Source: Myxococcales bacterium (GTDB lineage: Bacteria > Myxococcota > Polyangia > Polyangiales > Polyangiaceae). From it: DNA of 64,000 bases. Of the stretch, positions 7,860 to 16,661 are shown one piece after another. The DNA lies in assembly GCA_003151595.1 (NCBI GenBank), contig PLXW01000022.1, forward strand, positions 1 through 64,000, given 5' to 3'. The position numbers and the translations under genes are program-made. The notes under the pieces are model-generated. The model searched no databases and was not told the DNA's origin. It worked only from the letters and a program-made list of their open reading frames with translations. Position 1 is the stretch's first letter; each line of letters starts with the position of its first letter.

Positions 7860-9236
7860 CTAAGTTGAGCGCGTTTTCGCACGCGCCCGTAGCTCAGTTG
7901 GATAGAGCGGCGGCCTTCTAAGCCGTTGGTCGCAGGTTCGAGTCCTGCCGGGCGCGCAATCGATCTTGTTAGAGATTTTGGTGGGGGCCGAAAAAGTCGT
8001 GACGGCGCCGTGACGGCTTTCCCAAGCCACGTGAGCGGCGCTCGCGACTCCCTGGACGACGTTCGGAACGAGGTGCGCGTAGCGCTCGGTAACCTTCACC
8101 GACGAGTGTCCGAGGACCGCGCGGACGTCCTCCAGACGCCAGCGCTGACCCCACCACCCGGAGACGAGCGAAGACGCGCACGTGTGACGGAGCAGGTGCC
8201 ACCAGGGCTTGCGACCGAGGCGCGGAATGTCGAGCGCCGCGACGACCTTCGCCCAGCACGCCGGGGGCTTCCCCATGCGGCGCGCGCCCCCGCGGTAGTC
8301 GCGATGCCCGTCCGTGCCGTCCTTCTCCGCGGCGGGCGTGGGGAACATCAGACCGTGCGGGTTGTGAGGGGCGTAGGTCGGCAGCACCTTGAGCCACTCG
8401 CGCGCCGCGTCGAGCGCGAGCCCGAAGAGCGGCACGCGGCGCGTCTTCTTGTCGCCGGCCCGCCCCTTCGGCGAGCGGTAGCGTTTCCTCTTCGCGTCCC
8501 ATGAACCGAAGCGAACGAGCGCGTGCGGGTCGTCGCCGTCGACGTGGACGTCTTCCAAGTGCAGGCACCACTGCTCTCCCTGGCGGAGCCCCGTGCCGAT
8601 CGCGAACGCCACGATCCAGCGCTCGGGGTCGTCGTTCAGGATCTCGAACGCCTTCGCCTGCTCGCTGGCGTCGAGGTACCAGCCTTCCTGGTACCCCTCG
8701 CCTTCGTCGCCGTCTCGTCGCGCCACCTTTAGCCCGAGGCACGGGTTGACCGTCGCGTGCTCTTGCTCGACAGCCCACACGAAGAAGCGGCGGAGCAAGT
8801 TGAGCGCGTGCTTTCGCGTCTGCCAGGAGAGCGGCTTCGTCTCGCGCTTGCCGTGCTTCTTCGGGTCGTAGCTCGTCTTCTTGGTCTGGAGCGCGGCGAC
8901 CCACGTGACGACGTCCTTGACGCTCACGGTGGAGGGGACTCGTTTACCGAGCGGCGACGACGCCACGTGCTTGCGCCATCGCCCGCCGTCGTCCTTGGAC
9001 GAGCGGTTGCCTGAGCGCGAGGCGAGAAACTCATTCCCGAGCTCCGCGATCGTGCGGCCGGTCGCAGGGACGAGATCATCGTCCGCGATCTGCCGCTTGA
9101 GCGCGTCGCGAAGCGCGGCGGCTTCCTCCGGCGTGGCGGAGGTCCCGCCGAGCACTTCGCCGGCACGCTCGATGCGCACGCGGAAGCCCCCCGACGGGAG
9201 CGGCGTAATGTTTCGCATGTCCAGGTTAAGCATCAT
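7860..9236 (-). CDS. int: tyrosine recombinase (integrase) of the 48-kb island
   Basis: A 458-residue integrase. An N-terminal arm-binding and core-binding region (to about 190) precedes the catalytic domain: Arg in GTGLRQGEQ (about 222), HLLRHTCAS (His-x-x-Arg, about 357), LGHSSVKVTERYAHL (His and nucleophile Tyr, about 386-398). The last 30 residues (from CAPGRTRTCDQ) are simply the antisense of the tRNA-Arg. The integrated gene therefore has an artificial C-terminus, and its natural one may lie at the other island end (55851-56045). It overlaps the upstream small gene by ATGA. Confidence 0.92.
   Translation of the reverse strand: MMLNLDMRNITPLPSGGFRVRIERAGEVLGGTSATPEEAAALRDALKRQIADDDLVPATGRTIAELGNEFLASRSGNRSSKDDGGRWRKHVASSPLGKRVPSTVSVKDVVTWVAALQTKKTSYDPKKHGKRETKPLSWQTRKHALNLLRRFFVWAVEQEHATVNPCLGLKVARRDGDEGEGYQEGWYLDASEQAKAFEILNDDPERWIVAFAIGTGLRQGEQWCLHLEDVHVDGDDPHALVRFGSWDAKRKRYRSPKGRAGDKKTRRVPLFGLALDAAREWLKVLPTYAPHNPHGLMFPTPAAEKDGTDGHRDYRGGARRMGKPPACWAKVVAALDIPRLGRKPWWHLLRHTCASSLVSGWWGQRWRLEDVRAVLGHSSVKVTERYAHLVPNVVQGVASAAHVAWESRHGAVTTFSAPTKISNKIDCAPGRTRTCDQRLRRPPLYPTELRARAKTRST
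7883..7956 (+). tRNA. tRNA-Arg (anticodon TCT)
   Basis: All arms pair. The acceptor 7883-7889 (GCGCCCG) pairs with 7949-7955. The D arm has GCTC/GAGC. The anticodon stem is 7910-7914 with 7922-7926 and the anticodon TCT is at 7917-7919. The T arm is GCAGG-TTCGAGT-CCTGC. The discriminator is G7956; no CCA is encoded (CAA follows). The 3' half is the attachment site of the island. Confidence 0.93.
7914..7932 (+). other. attL core (tRNA-Arg anticodon region)
   Basis: The 19 bases CCTTCTAAGCCGTTGGTCG are identical to 56046-56064. Similarity continues with four mismatches to the end of the tRNA. The crossover therefore lies in the anticodon loop, stem and variable loop of the tRNA gene. Confidence 0.8.
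7996..8017 (+). other. 22-bp candidate integrase arm site, left end
   Basis: A 22-bp sequence built from two GTGACGG-type half repeats. It recurs in inverted orientation at 55987-56008 with a single mismatch, so both ends of the island carry it at 40-60 bp from the att core. This is the spacing expected of arm-type sites. It lies within the int coding sequence. Confidence 0.5.
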
Positions 9237-9445
9237 CGCGGTACGAACCCCTTCTCTCGAAGAATGCGCCTTGCGCGCGCCGCCGCAACCTCGTCGCTCT
9301 CGCCGGGTGGCCGACGAATCGTGCGGGGCGCGACGTCGCCCGGCACGACCGATGTAGCAGCGGCGAGATCGCGGACCCCTTCATCGAGCATACGCTGGGC
9401 GTGTTCGATCTTCGCCAGGGCCGCCGCGATCCGCCCCGCGTTCAT
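9233..9445 (-). CDS. small protein coupled to integrase
   Basis: A 70-residue helical protein starting at ATG 9445 (MNAGRIAAALAKIEHAQRML) with a basic C-terminus (AAARARRILREKGFVPR). Its stop overlaps the integrase start as ATGA, so the two are translationally coupled. Position suggests a directionality or accessory factor, but no excisionase fold is evident. Longer upstream starts are possible but lack protein character. Confidence 0.6.
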   Translation of the reverse strand: MNAGRIAAALAKIEHAQRMLDEGVRDLAAATSVVPGDVAPRTIRRPPGESDEVAAARARRILREKGFVPR

Positions 9446-9861
9446 CGGCGGGTTCCAAGACGTGGACGTGCGCGCAGACGGCGGCGAGGCCTGGCACAGT
9501 TCGCGAGGACGGGCGCGACGTGCGCGGCGTTTGAATTGAAGATCGTCGCAGTCGCAGATCGCATGGTGGGCTCCTTTCCTCGTGCTCGACACGATCGGAA
9601 ATAAGCCCTCGATGAGGCCCCGCAAGGACTGCGCGGGCGTCCACGCAGCCGTCCGTTGAAGCTTCACTTGAAGCGTCAGTTGACGCCTTGTTTCGCGGAG
9701 TCCTTCGGAGTTTTCTGGCCCTCGAAGCGTGCCGTCAAACTCCACGCTTTCGACCAATGACTGAAGCCCCACATCGTAGTGGCCACGGTCGATTTCTCGT
9801 CAACAGGCTTCCGGTCATCTCTCGCAGAGGATGGCGGCGAAGCGCGATGGGCGCGCCCGGA
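9446..9861. promoter_or_regulatory. upstream region of integrase operon with repeat motifs
   Basis: No credible gene in 416 bp. At 9671-9687 AAGCGTCA-GT-TGACGCC nearly reproduces the strong palindrome at 38022-38045, preceded by two direct TTGAAGC units (9656-9674). The shared motif suggests one regulator controls both integration and the block B operon. Confidence 0.4.
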
Positions 9862-10236
9862 TCAGGGCCACGCGCAATTTCCCCCGTCTGGTAGGCCGGG
9901 CGGACTGAGTGTTTCGTTGCACGTTGCGATGGCTTCCATGTCAGTATTTTCGACCGTGCCGGTGCAAGCATTAATACATGCGTCAGTGCGCGGTGATGGA
10001 CAGGCGTTGACGCAAGCGATTGTGCCCTTGCAGGTTGAGTCGTTTGCACACGAACGCTCCGGGGCGCAGCACCCGTGGTCAATCCACGACTGGCAGGCGG
10101 TGTCGCTGCCGTAAATGTCGAGACTGCACGTCCCCGAAAAAGGCTCCGTCGCGGCATCCGTGTCCACGTTGGAAGATGACGAGACACCCCCGCCGCATCC
10201 AGCCACGAATGAAAACAAGAAGAGTGCTCGCCACAT
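9862..10236 (-). CDS. Cys-rich lipoprotein, hypothetical
   Basis: A 124-residue predicted lipoprotein. It has a signal peptide ALFLFSFVAGC with the lipobox VAGC at about residues 11-14, then a Gly/Ser linker and a domain with eight or more Cys residues spaced as in small extracellular disulfide folds (CSLDIYGSDTACQSWIDHGC; CANDSTCKGTIACVNAC). The ATG is at 10236; longer upstream reads have no signal peptide logic. It lies 58 bp downstream of the kinase gene on the same strand. Confidence 0.65.
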   Translation of the reverse strand: MWRALFLFSFVAGCGGGVSSSSNVDTDAATEPFSGTCSLDIYGSDTACQSWIDHGCCAPERSCANDSTCKGTIACVNACPSPRTDACINACTGTVENTDMEAIATCNETLSPPGLPDGGNCAWP

Positions 10237-10294
10237 ACTATCCCACGCTTTCAAGGGTACGTTCCCCATAGAGACATTGCCGTTTCGCGCGCCG

Positions 10295-12205
10295 TTAGAA
10301 CTTTTCGAGCGGCGGATCCCCGCGTTGATCCTTGCGTGGCAGCGCCGGCTTTGCTGTCGGCTTCGCGTGCGGGGCGGCGGACTCCACCGGCTTGGCCTCC
10401 TGCACATCGAGTGTCGTGTAGAGCGATGAAGTCGAAGGGTCGATCACCTCGGGCGCGATGCCCACGTCCTTGCCGGACCCGGGCTTCGTCTTCCGCGAAA
10501 AGGCTCTCCTGCTGTCTGTCGGAGCAATCGCGGTAGCAGGTGTCGTCTCGTTCGCGGCGGCCGGAGCCGAGGGTGTCGTGGTCATCGGCGTCGGGGCGGC
10601 AACCGTTTCCGGCGGCGCAGCGGCGGGAGGCAGGGGTTTGACGGCGCTCGGCGTGCTCGCCCCGGCTGAGGCCTCGGCGGTGGACGCTTTCGTACTCGTG
10701 TCGGCTGTAGACGCTGTCGCCTCCATCGGCGCGTGGTGAGCACCCCGCACCAATACAAGGATAGCGACCGACGCGAGGAGCAGGATGGCGCCGCCGATGA
10801 GAAGCGGCGTACGCGAGCGCGGCGGCGACGCGTCCGGCGCGCGCGTGAGGACCCCTTCGAGGGTCTCTAGCGCGACGATCTCTTGCCGTGGCTGGCCTGC
10901 TTCTCCTCTCGGTGCGGGCGTTGCCACGCCTGCCGTAGCGGGATCGAGGGCACTACCAAAACGTGCGCGACGCTCTGGCGTCGTGGCTGGCGAGGGCTCC
11001 CGCACCGGTCCCGCGGAGACCGCAGGTTCCGGGGTCGAAGGCGCGTGCATTCGGACCGTTCCGCCGCGCCAGTCCACCTCGGCGGACGCGATCGCGGACG
11101 GAGCGATTGCCGGTGCCGGTGGGGCCTGGCCTGGAATCTTGCCGGGGCCGAGCGCGGCGCCGTCGCGCGCTGCCGATAGGAGCAACTCTTGGGTCGTGGT
11201 CGGTGACGTCGAGAGAAAGGTCGAGTCCAACCGCTCGAGGATCATCCGAAGCTCTTTTCCGAGTTCGGCCGAGCCTTCGGGCCGGCGCGCGGGATCCTTC
11301 TCCAGACACTTCGCAACCAATTGCTCGAGCGCGGCGGGCACGAGAAGGAGTGAAGAGAGTCGCGGCGCAGGCTTGTGAAGCTGAGCATCGATGAGCCAAC
11401 TGCCATGCGCCGGGTCTTCGCCTTCGAGTCGCTGGCGGCGACCCATGGCTTCGTCGTGGTCGCGCTCTTCGTCCTGATGAAACGGGCGTCGACCCGCGAC
11501 GAACTCGAAGAGGAGCACGCCGAACGCATAGAGATCCGTTCGCGGGGTCACAGGTTCCCCGCGCAACTGCTCGGGTGCGGCGTAGGGAGGGGTCCCTTCG
11601 AAGGCCTGCGCCGCGGATGAGGGCGAAGCAGGATCGTAGATCCGCTGGATGCCGAAATCGTACAGCTTGGCCACCGCGCGGTTAGTCGCCGTATGCACGA
11701 AAATGTTGTCAGGCTTTAGGTCGAGATGAATCACGCCGTTGCGGTGCGCAACTTCGAGCCCACTGGCGAGATCGATCACGACTTCGAGCGCGTTGGCCAA
11801 GGGGAGCCGTTGCTTCTTTTCGAGAACGCGGCGCCCGCTGATGCCTTGCAAGAGCTCCATCAAGATGAAGGCGCGCGCTCGCTCGTCCGTGGTGAAGCCG
11901 GCGTTGAACACCTGGACGATGTTCGGGTGCTCGAGCTTCGCGAGCGTGCGAGCCTCCGCGACCATCCTCTTCGCCATCTCCGCATCCGCCGCGAGGTGCG
12001 GGTGGAGCACCTTTAGCGCGACGCGCTTGCTGAGCACCGGGATCTCGGCCTCGTACACAGTCGCGTGTCCCCCGCGGCCGATCACTCTCAGAACGACGAC
12101 GTTCGGTCCAGGAACGAACTCCCCCGCGAGATAGTCGCCTCCCGCTTCGCCCGCAGGCTCGGGTTCCTCGGACGCGACCAGGCGCATGTCCTCGCGAGTG
12201 GCCAT
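10295..12205 (-). CDS. PpkA-like serine/threonine protein kinase with TM anchor
   Basis: A 636-residue Hanks-type kinase. The N-terminal kinase domain (about 38-310) has the glycine loop IGRGGHATVYEAE, Lys in VALKVL, the catalytic loop HLDLKPDN (Leu replaces the usual Arg of HRD), YDFGIQR and the activation segment GTPPYAAPEQ. A long Pro/Ala-rich linker leads to one membrane helix (PLLIGGAILLLASVAILVLV, about 495-514) and a disordered extracytoplasmic tail. It lies 2 bp from tagF and divergent from an FHA gene, the arrangement of the T6SS threonine-phosphorylation pathway (PpkA-Fha-TagF). The role in T6SS is inferred from neighbours. No PppA phosphatase is visible. Confidence 0.88.
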   Translation of the reverse strand: MATREDMRLVASEEPEPAGEAGGDYLAGEFVPGPNVVVLRVIGRGGHATVYEAEIPVLSKRVALKVLHPHLAADAEMAKRMVAEARTLAKLEHPNIVQVFNAGFTTDERARAFILMELLQGISGRRVLEKKQRLPLANALEVVIDLASGLEVAHRNGVIHLDLKPDNIFVHTATNRAVAKLYDFGIQRIYDPASPSSAAQAFEGTPPYAAPEQLRGEPVTPRTDLYAFGVLLFEFVAGRRPFHQDEERDHDEAMGRRQRLEGEDPAHGSWLIDAQLHKPAPRLSSLLLVPAALEQLVAKCLEKDPARRPEGSAELGKELRMILERLDSTFLSTSPTTTQELLLSAARDGAALGPGKIPGQAPPAPAIAPSAIASAEVDWRGGTVRMHAPSTPEPAVSAGPVREPSPATTPERRARFGSALDPATAGVATPAPRGEAGQPRQEIVALETLEGVLTRAPDASPPRSRTPLLIGGAILLLASVAILVLVRGAHHAPMEATASTADTSTKASTAEASAGASTPSAVKPLPPAAAPPETVAAPTPMTTTPSAPAAANETTPATAIAPTDSRRAFSRKTKPGSGKDVGIAPEVIDPSTSSLYTTLDVQEAKPVESAAPHAKPTAKPALPRKDQRGDPPLEKF

Positions 12206-12207
12206 GG

Positions 12208-13146
12208 TCAGGAGCCCCCGGCGCTTAGACGTTCGAGCACGTCGTTGATTCGTGCATCCTTCGACCGTATGGCGGCGGCGAGCGCAGAGGCTGGCGGTTC
12301 ACCGTCGATGGTAGCTCCGACCGTATCGCGCCGATCGTCCATCCAAAGGCGCAACCAGAAGTCGATCGGAGGTTGGCGCGCGAAGACGACGAAGAGCGTC
12401 CCATCCCCTTCGAGCGACCAGAAGGCGGACGAGATCATCTCGTCGCCTCCAGCAGCGCGCATGAGGGCAGAGAGCCAGAACGATGCGGCTGCACCCCCGC
12501 CGCGCCCGAGAGGGCAGCGAATGTAGCGGCACTCGCCGGCGCCGAGGTGAACGTAACCTCCGAAGCGAGACACGGCCTGCATCGCGGCGAGCGCGTCCTC
12601 CGCGCGCCCCCGCGGGAAGAGACTCTTCCACAGCTTTGGCACGAGCCCCGGCGTCTCGATCCAGCGCGCGAAATCGTCAGCGGTGCGCTTCACGTCGGCC
12701 GGCTCCGGCGCGGCGAGCTGCGCGAGCGCTTGCGCCGCAACGTCGGCGCGTCCGGTCGCGCGGGCGTCGCGGAGGGCCGATCCGAGGCCACCAAGGAAGC
12801 TCGATGCAGCCGCCGGGAGAAAGGCCATGCCGGGCGACAAGACGTCGTCCGTCAACGTCGCGACGGCCATCAGCGGGTATCGGCGGCCGACGCTGTCCTG
12901 GCTCGGCGTCATCGTTCCGAGGATCGCACGGGGCGCGCGCATGGATGGCCGGAACAGGAACCCCAGCGCGCCTCCGCCGTCATACGCCGCGCACCAGCGC
13001 GCTCCGCCCTCGTGCGCCGCGTACCCGCCTGCCCTGTCGAGCACATCGCCGAACGTGCGCTCGGGCTCTTCGCCGTCGAGCCGATCCACGTACTCGGCGA
13101 GCGATGGCAGCTTGCCAACGAGGTGTGCGCGACCCGAACCCGCCAT
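12208..13146 (-). CDS. tagF: T6SS-associated protein TagF
   Basis: A 312-residue TagF (DUF2094) protein. The N-terminus has the family-specific GKLPSLAEYVDR and then FRPSMRAPRAILGTMTPSQD followed by SVGRRYPL (about 80-110). The start is ATG 13146; the reading frame remains open upstream but overlaps the divergent FHA gene. TagF is a posttranslational repressor of T6SS firing in Pseudomonas and Agrobacterium, acting on Fha. Its neighbours here are the kinase (downstream, 2 bp) and the FHA gene (divergent). Confidence 0.85.
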   Translation of the reverse strand: MAGSGRAHLVGKLPSLAEYVDRLDGEEPERTFGDVLDRAGGYAAHEGGARWCAAYDGGGALGFLFRPSMRAPRAILGTMTPSQDSVGRRYPLMAVATLTDDVLSPGMAFLPAAASSFLGGLGSALRDARATGRADVAAQALAQLAAPEPADVKRTADDFARWIETPGLVPKLWKSLFPRGRAEDALAAMQAVSRFGGYVHLGAGECRYIRCPLGRGGGAAASFWLSALMRAAGGDEMISSAFWSLEGDGTLFVVFARQPPIDFWLRLWMDDRRDTVGATIDGEPPASALAAAIRSKDARINDVLERLSAGGS

Positions 13147-13242
13147 CTTGACTGAGTCGGTATGCCACGCTGCCACGTCGAGCACAATCGCGCGGCGAGG
13201 CAGCGGTTGCGCCCGAAGGATCGCGCGACTAGGTTCGGGGGC

Positions 13243-14595
13243 GTGGGGGCAGGGCTGCGAATTCGCGTAACGAATCGCGAGAATCAAGCCTCGTTCGAGA
13301 AGCTCGTCGTGAGCGTGCCCGTGCGCCTCGGACGCGACCCGCTGAACGACGTCGTCCTCGACTACCCCTTCGTTTCCAAGTTTCACGTCGTCGTCGACGC
13401 CTCCGACGGTGCGCTCTTCGTGCGAGATCTCGGAAGCCGCAACGGCACCCGCCTCCAGGGCGGGACCGTTCAAGTACCCGCAAACTCAATCGCGCAGCTT
13501 GCCGCGCACGGGAACGCATTTTCGATCGGCACCCTCCAGATCGCGATCGAGCGAACCGAGATCGCCGCCAATGACCCGCGTCTCGAAGGCGCGCCGGTGC
13601 GCTCGCTGTTCACCGGACGGCATGTAGAGACAGCTCGCGGAGTCGCGCGCGCTGACTTGCCCCCCGCCACAGCGGTCGCGCTCCAGGCCGCGCCGAACGA
13701 CTTGTCTTCCGTCGAGGCCGAGCTCCGGCCGTATTTCGAAGCGTACCGAAGGGAATGGATCGGTTTTCATCGCGTTCTCCTCCAGCGGCTCGGGCCCATG
13801 AGCCGAGAGCGACGCGCAGAGGTTCTGACCTTCGTGGCGCAGCAGTTCGTCTCTGTGAGGCAGGAGGTCGAATTTCAGGGACTTTGCGACTCAAGCGGCG
13901 CCGCGAGCCCTGAACCTCGCGGGAAGAGCCGCGCGCTCGCGGTCCTGCGCGAGCTCGCGGATTGGTATCTCGGCCGGACGCTCCAGACGGACGAGGACAT
14001 CGACGGGTTTGCGGACAAGCTCCGTCGGGCGCTCGACGTGTTCCTTCTTTCGTTCGTTCCGCTTCGAAACGGCCTCCGTCGATCGCAGACGGAGCTGGCG
14101 GGGATCGACCGGACCGCGAACCGGTCGCGACTCGAGAGCGCCGTCACCCCCCTGGACGTCGCGACGATCTTGCTCGACTGGCGCAACCCGTCCGACGAGT
14201 CGCAGGCGGTGCACGGGATCTTCGCCGACATGATGGTCCACCAGGTCGGTCTCGTGAGCGGCGTGATGAAGGGGGTCGAGGCGCTTCTGGAGAAGCTCGC
14301 GCCGTCGCAAATCGAGAGCGATGTGCGGACCAAGGGGGGCTTCACGTTCGGTCCTTGGCGGTTCCCCGCCTTGTGGAGCGAGTTTCGCCGCCGCCACGAC
14401 GACTACCGAGACGAGCCGTTCTCCGTCATCTTCGGGCGCGAGTTCGAGAAGATGTATCGGCAGCTCTTCGACGAGGTCGCGCCAAGGGAAGCCAACAACG
14501 ATCGGGCCCGGGGGACGGGCGAGACGCATGAGGCTTCCACGCCGCCGGTTGGCCCGTACGGCACCGTCGTGGTACCGCGGGCGCCGAAGAAGTGA
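13243..14595 (+). CDS. FHA-domain protein of T6SS type (Fha/TagH-like)
   Basis: A 450-residue protein with an N-terminal FHA domain (about 1-105): GRDPLNDVVLDYPFVSKFHV carries the phosphothreonine-binding Arg and Ser, and LGSRNGTRL the conserved Asn-Gly. The rest is a large helical domain as in T6SS Fha/TagH proteins. A GTG at 13243 is preferred; an ATG at 13162 would add a basic, non-homologous leader that crosses the promoter region shared with tagF. In known systems phosphorylated PpkA/Fha triggers T6SS assembly. Confidence 0.8.
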   Translation: MGAGLRIRVTNRENQASFEKLVVSVPVRLGRDPLNDVVLDYPFVSKFHVVVDASDGALFVRDLGSRNGTRLQGGTVQVPANSIAQLAAHGNAFSIGTLQIAIERTEIAANDPRLEGAPVRSLFTGRHVETARGVARADLPPATAVALQAAPNDLSSVEAELRPYFEAYRREWIGFHRVLLQRLGPMSRERRAEVLTFVAQQFVSVRQEVEFQGLCDSSGAASPEPRGKSRALAVLRELADWYLGRTLQTDEDIDGFADKLRRALDVFLLSFVPLRNGLRRSQTELAGIDRTANRSRLESAVTPLDVATILLDWRNPSDESQAVHGIFADMMVHQVGLVSGVMKGVEALLEKLAPSQIESDVRTKGGFTFGPWRFPALWSEFRRRHDDYRDEPFSVIFGREFEKMYRQLFDEVAPREANNDRARGTGETHEASTPPVGPYGTVVVPRAPKK

Positions 14596-14600
14596 TCGCC

Positions 14601-15605
14601 ATGAACCGGGCAAAGAACGAAGGCGGCGTCTTCTCGGAGTGGCTCGACTCCGTTCCCGATGACCCGCCGGACGCCGAGCCCTCAGGCGCCGCCGTGACCA
14701 CGGCCCCTTTGCCGCACCTCGGCGTGTCGAAGACGAGCACCGAGACGGCTCCCTTGTCCGCGCCGCCTGCGCGGTCGATTGCTTCGGCCGGCGCCCATGT
14801 AACGACGGAGCCCTATCCCCTCGTCAAGGAGCCGCAAACGGCGCCCGGCACACGCGACGCGGTCGCAAAGACCCCGCCGTCAGGCGCGCCCGCGGTTCTC
14901 GAAATCCTGGAGGATCCCGACACCGACGCGATCCTGGACAAGCTCTCCTACCCGCGCCCGCTGGAGCGAGTGGCCAAGTCGAGCAGCGCGGGCGAGCTTG
15001 CGGCGGCGCACGCGGCGGGGCCGGCGGTCGTCGCCGCGGGAGTGAAGACGCCTCCGCTCCAAGCCCCGGTCCTCGTGGCCGACTCGATTGCGAATGGTGT
15101 AGCGCCAAGCGCGCGCGCTCAGCGCGAAGCGCCTACCGTGATCGTGCGCAAGCGCGAGACGCCCGCGGCGGCCCTCCATGCTTCCGTCGCTGCGCCTCGC
15201 GAGAGTGCGTCAGGGTCGCGAAAGCGCCTTGCGGTTCTAGGTCTCGGGGTGAGCGCGGTCGCGCTGCTCGCGTGCTTGTACGCGGCCGGTTTCTTCCGCG
15301 CGTCGCTCACCGAGGGTGCCCCTCCACCGCGCGGGACGACGCCCTCATCTGCAACCGTTGTGACGGCGCCCTCCGGTGACGTGACCGCTACGGCGCCTCC
15401 TGCGGTGAGCAGCCCGCCGCCGGTCGCCTCCGAGGCACCGGCGCGAGTGAGCCCCGTCGCCGTGTCGCCTGCGGTCTCCTCGACTACGCACGCCGTACAT
15501 GAGGCGCCGCATGCTCATCCCGCGCCAGCCGCGAGCGCACCGACGCGGAAGAAGAACCCCGACCCCAACGACGACGGCGAACACGAACTTCTTATCGGAA
15601 AATAG
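14601..15605 (+). CDS. single-pass membrane protein, disordered, hypothetical
   Basis: A 334-residue protein of low complexity. About 205 mostly Ala/Pro/Thr residues lead to one membrane helix (LAVLGLGVSAVALLACLYAA, about 210-229), followed by a Pro/Ala/Thr-rich tail ending in an acidic motif (NPDPNDDGEHELL). It resembles the tail of the divergent kinase in composition. No family was recognised. It starts 5 bp after the FHA gene and ends 1 bp before the next gene, so it belongs to the FHA operon. Confidence 0.65.
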   Translation: MNRAKNEGGVFSEWLDSVPDDPPDAEPSGAAVTTAPLPHLGVSKTSTETAPLSAPPARSIASAGAHVTTEPYPLVKEPQTAPGTRDAVAKTPPSGAPAVLEILEDPDTDAILDKLSYPRPLERVAKSSSAGELAAAHAAGPAVVAAGVKTPPLQAPVLVADSIANGVAPSARAQREAPTVIVRKRETPAAALHASVAAPRESASGSRKRLAVLGLGVSAVALLACLYAAGFFRASLTEGAPPPRGTTPSSATVVTAPSGDVTATAPPAVSSPPPVASEAPARVSPVAVSPAVSSTTHAVHEAPHAHPAPAASAPTRKKNPDPNDDGEHELLIGK

Positions 15606-15606
15606 A

Positions 15607-16647
15607 ATGACGATGAAACGCAGCGCTCTGTTGATGGCCACGTTCGCCCTTTCTCTCGCGTCGTCCGTCGCGCTCGCGGCAGATCCCGATGCTGCCGCCG
15701 TCGCTGAAGTGAAGGTCCTTTTCGCGGACGGCACGAAGCTCATGGACGCGGGCGACTACGAGCACGCGATCGCGAAGTTCAAGGCGGCGAACGCGCTCGC
15801 GAATAGCCCGAGCGTCCAGTGGAACCTCGGATTCTGCGAGTTTCGCGCGGGTCGCTACATGGAGGCCGTGCGCGACTTGCGCAAGTACCTGCACGATCCC
15901 TTGGCCAAGCCGGCGCACGTGCAGCAGGCGACCGAGAAGTACATCCCGCAAGCGCTCTCTCACGTGGGCGACGTTCTCGTCACGGCGGACAGCGGCGCGC
16001 ACGTCGTCGTCGATGGCAAAGACGATCTCGGCTTCGCCCCGCTCGCGGATCCTGTCGCCGTCGCGGCCGGGCGACATCACATCGAAGCGCGCGTCGGCGC
16101 CGATGTCCTCGTCAGCGACATCGAAATTGCCGCGGGGCAGTCGGTCAAGGTCTCGCTCCTTGCTCCTCCTGCTTCGGCGTTAGCGCCGTGGGTCGCTCCG
16201 GCGCCGGGTGACGGGGTAGCGCCGCAAGCGCCAAGTGTCGCGCCGACCAAGGACGAGACCTCCGCGAGTGACTCGCAGAAGCCAGCTCCGTTGCGAATTT
16301 GGATGACGGTTGGATTCGGTGTCGCGGCGGCCGCGTCGCTGACGGGAGGGATCGTGTTCGGCGCGGAGGCGACGAGCGCGAAGAACAGCGCGCAGACGAC
16401 CAGGAATGCGCTTGGGTCGTGCGCGGGAACCGCCGCGCCCTCCGGTTGTGGAGATCTGAAGAACTATTTGGATACCCAGAACCGGGATCAAACCCTGTCC
16501 TATGTCTTCTACGCCGGAGCGGGCGCCTTCGCGGCCGGCGCTTTGATCTCCTGGTTCTTCTTACCCAAGACGGAGGGGACACATTCGGCGCTCGCGCCGA
16601 TGCTCGCTCCTGGCGTCGCTGGGGCGCGTTGGGTCACGACGTTTTGA
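15607..16647 (+). CDS. exported TPR/PEGA-like protein with membrane segments
   Basis: A 346-residue protein. The signal peptide LLMATFALSLASSVALAA is followed by TPR-like helices (AGDYEHAIAKFKAANALA; WNLGFCEFRAGRYMEAVRDL, about 40-85) and a PEGA-like beta segment (GDVLVTADSGAHVVVDG, about 121-137). Two hydrophobic stretches near the C-terminus (about 236-258 and 301-320) are probably membrane helices. This TPR-PEGA-TM layout is frequent in myxobacterial envelope proteins encoded beside kinases. It follows the preceding gene by 1 bp and lies in the same operon. Confidence 0.75.
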   Translation: MTMKRSALLMATFALSLASSVALAADPDAAAVAEVKVLFADGTKLMDAGDYEHAIAKFKAANALANSPSVQWNLGFCEFRAGRYMEAVRDLRKYLHDPLAKPAHVQQATEKYIPQALSHVGDVLVTADSGAHVVVDGKDDLGFAPLADPVAVAAGRHHIEARVGADVLVSDIEIAAGQSVKVSLLAPPASALAPWVAPAPGDGVAPQAPSVAPTKDETSASDSQKPAPLRIWMTVGFGVAAAASLTGGIVFGAEATSAKNSAQTTRNALGSCAGTAAPSGCGDLKNYLDTQNRDQTLSYVFYAGAGAFAAGALISWFFLPKTEGTHSALAPMLAPGVAGARWVTTF

Positions 16648-16661
16648 TTACGGAGAGAACA

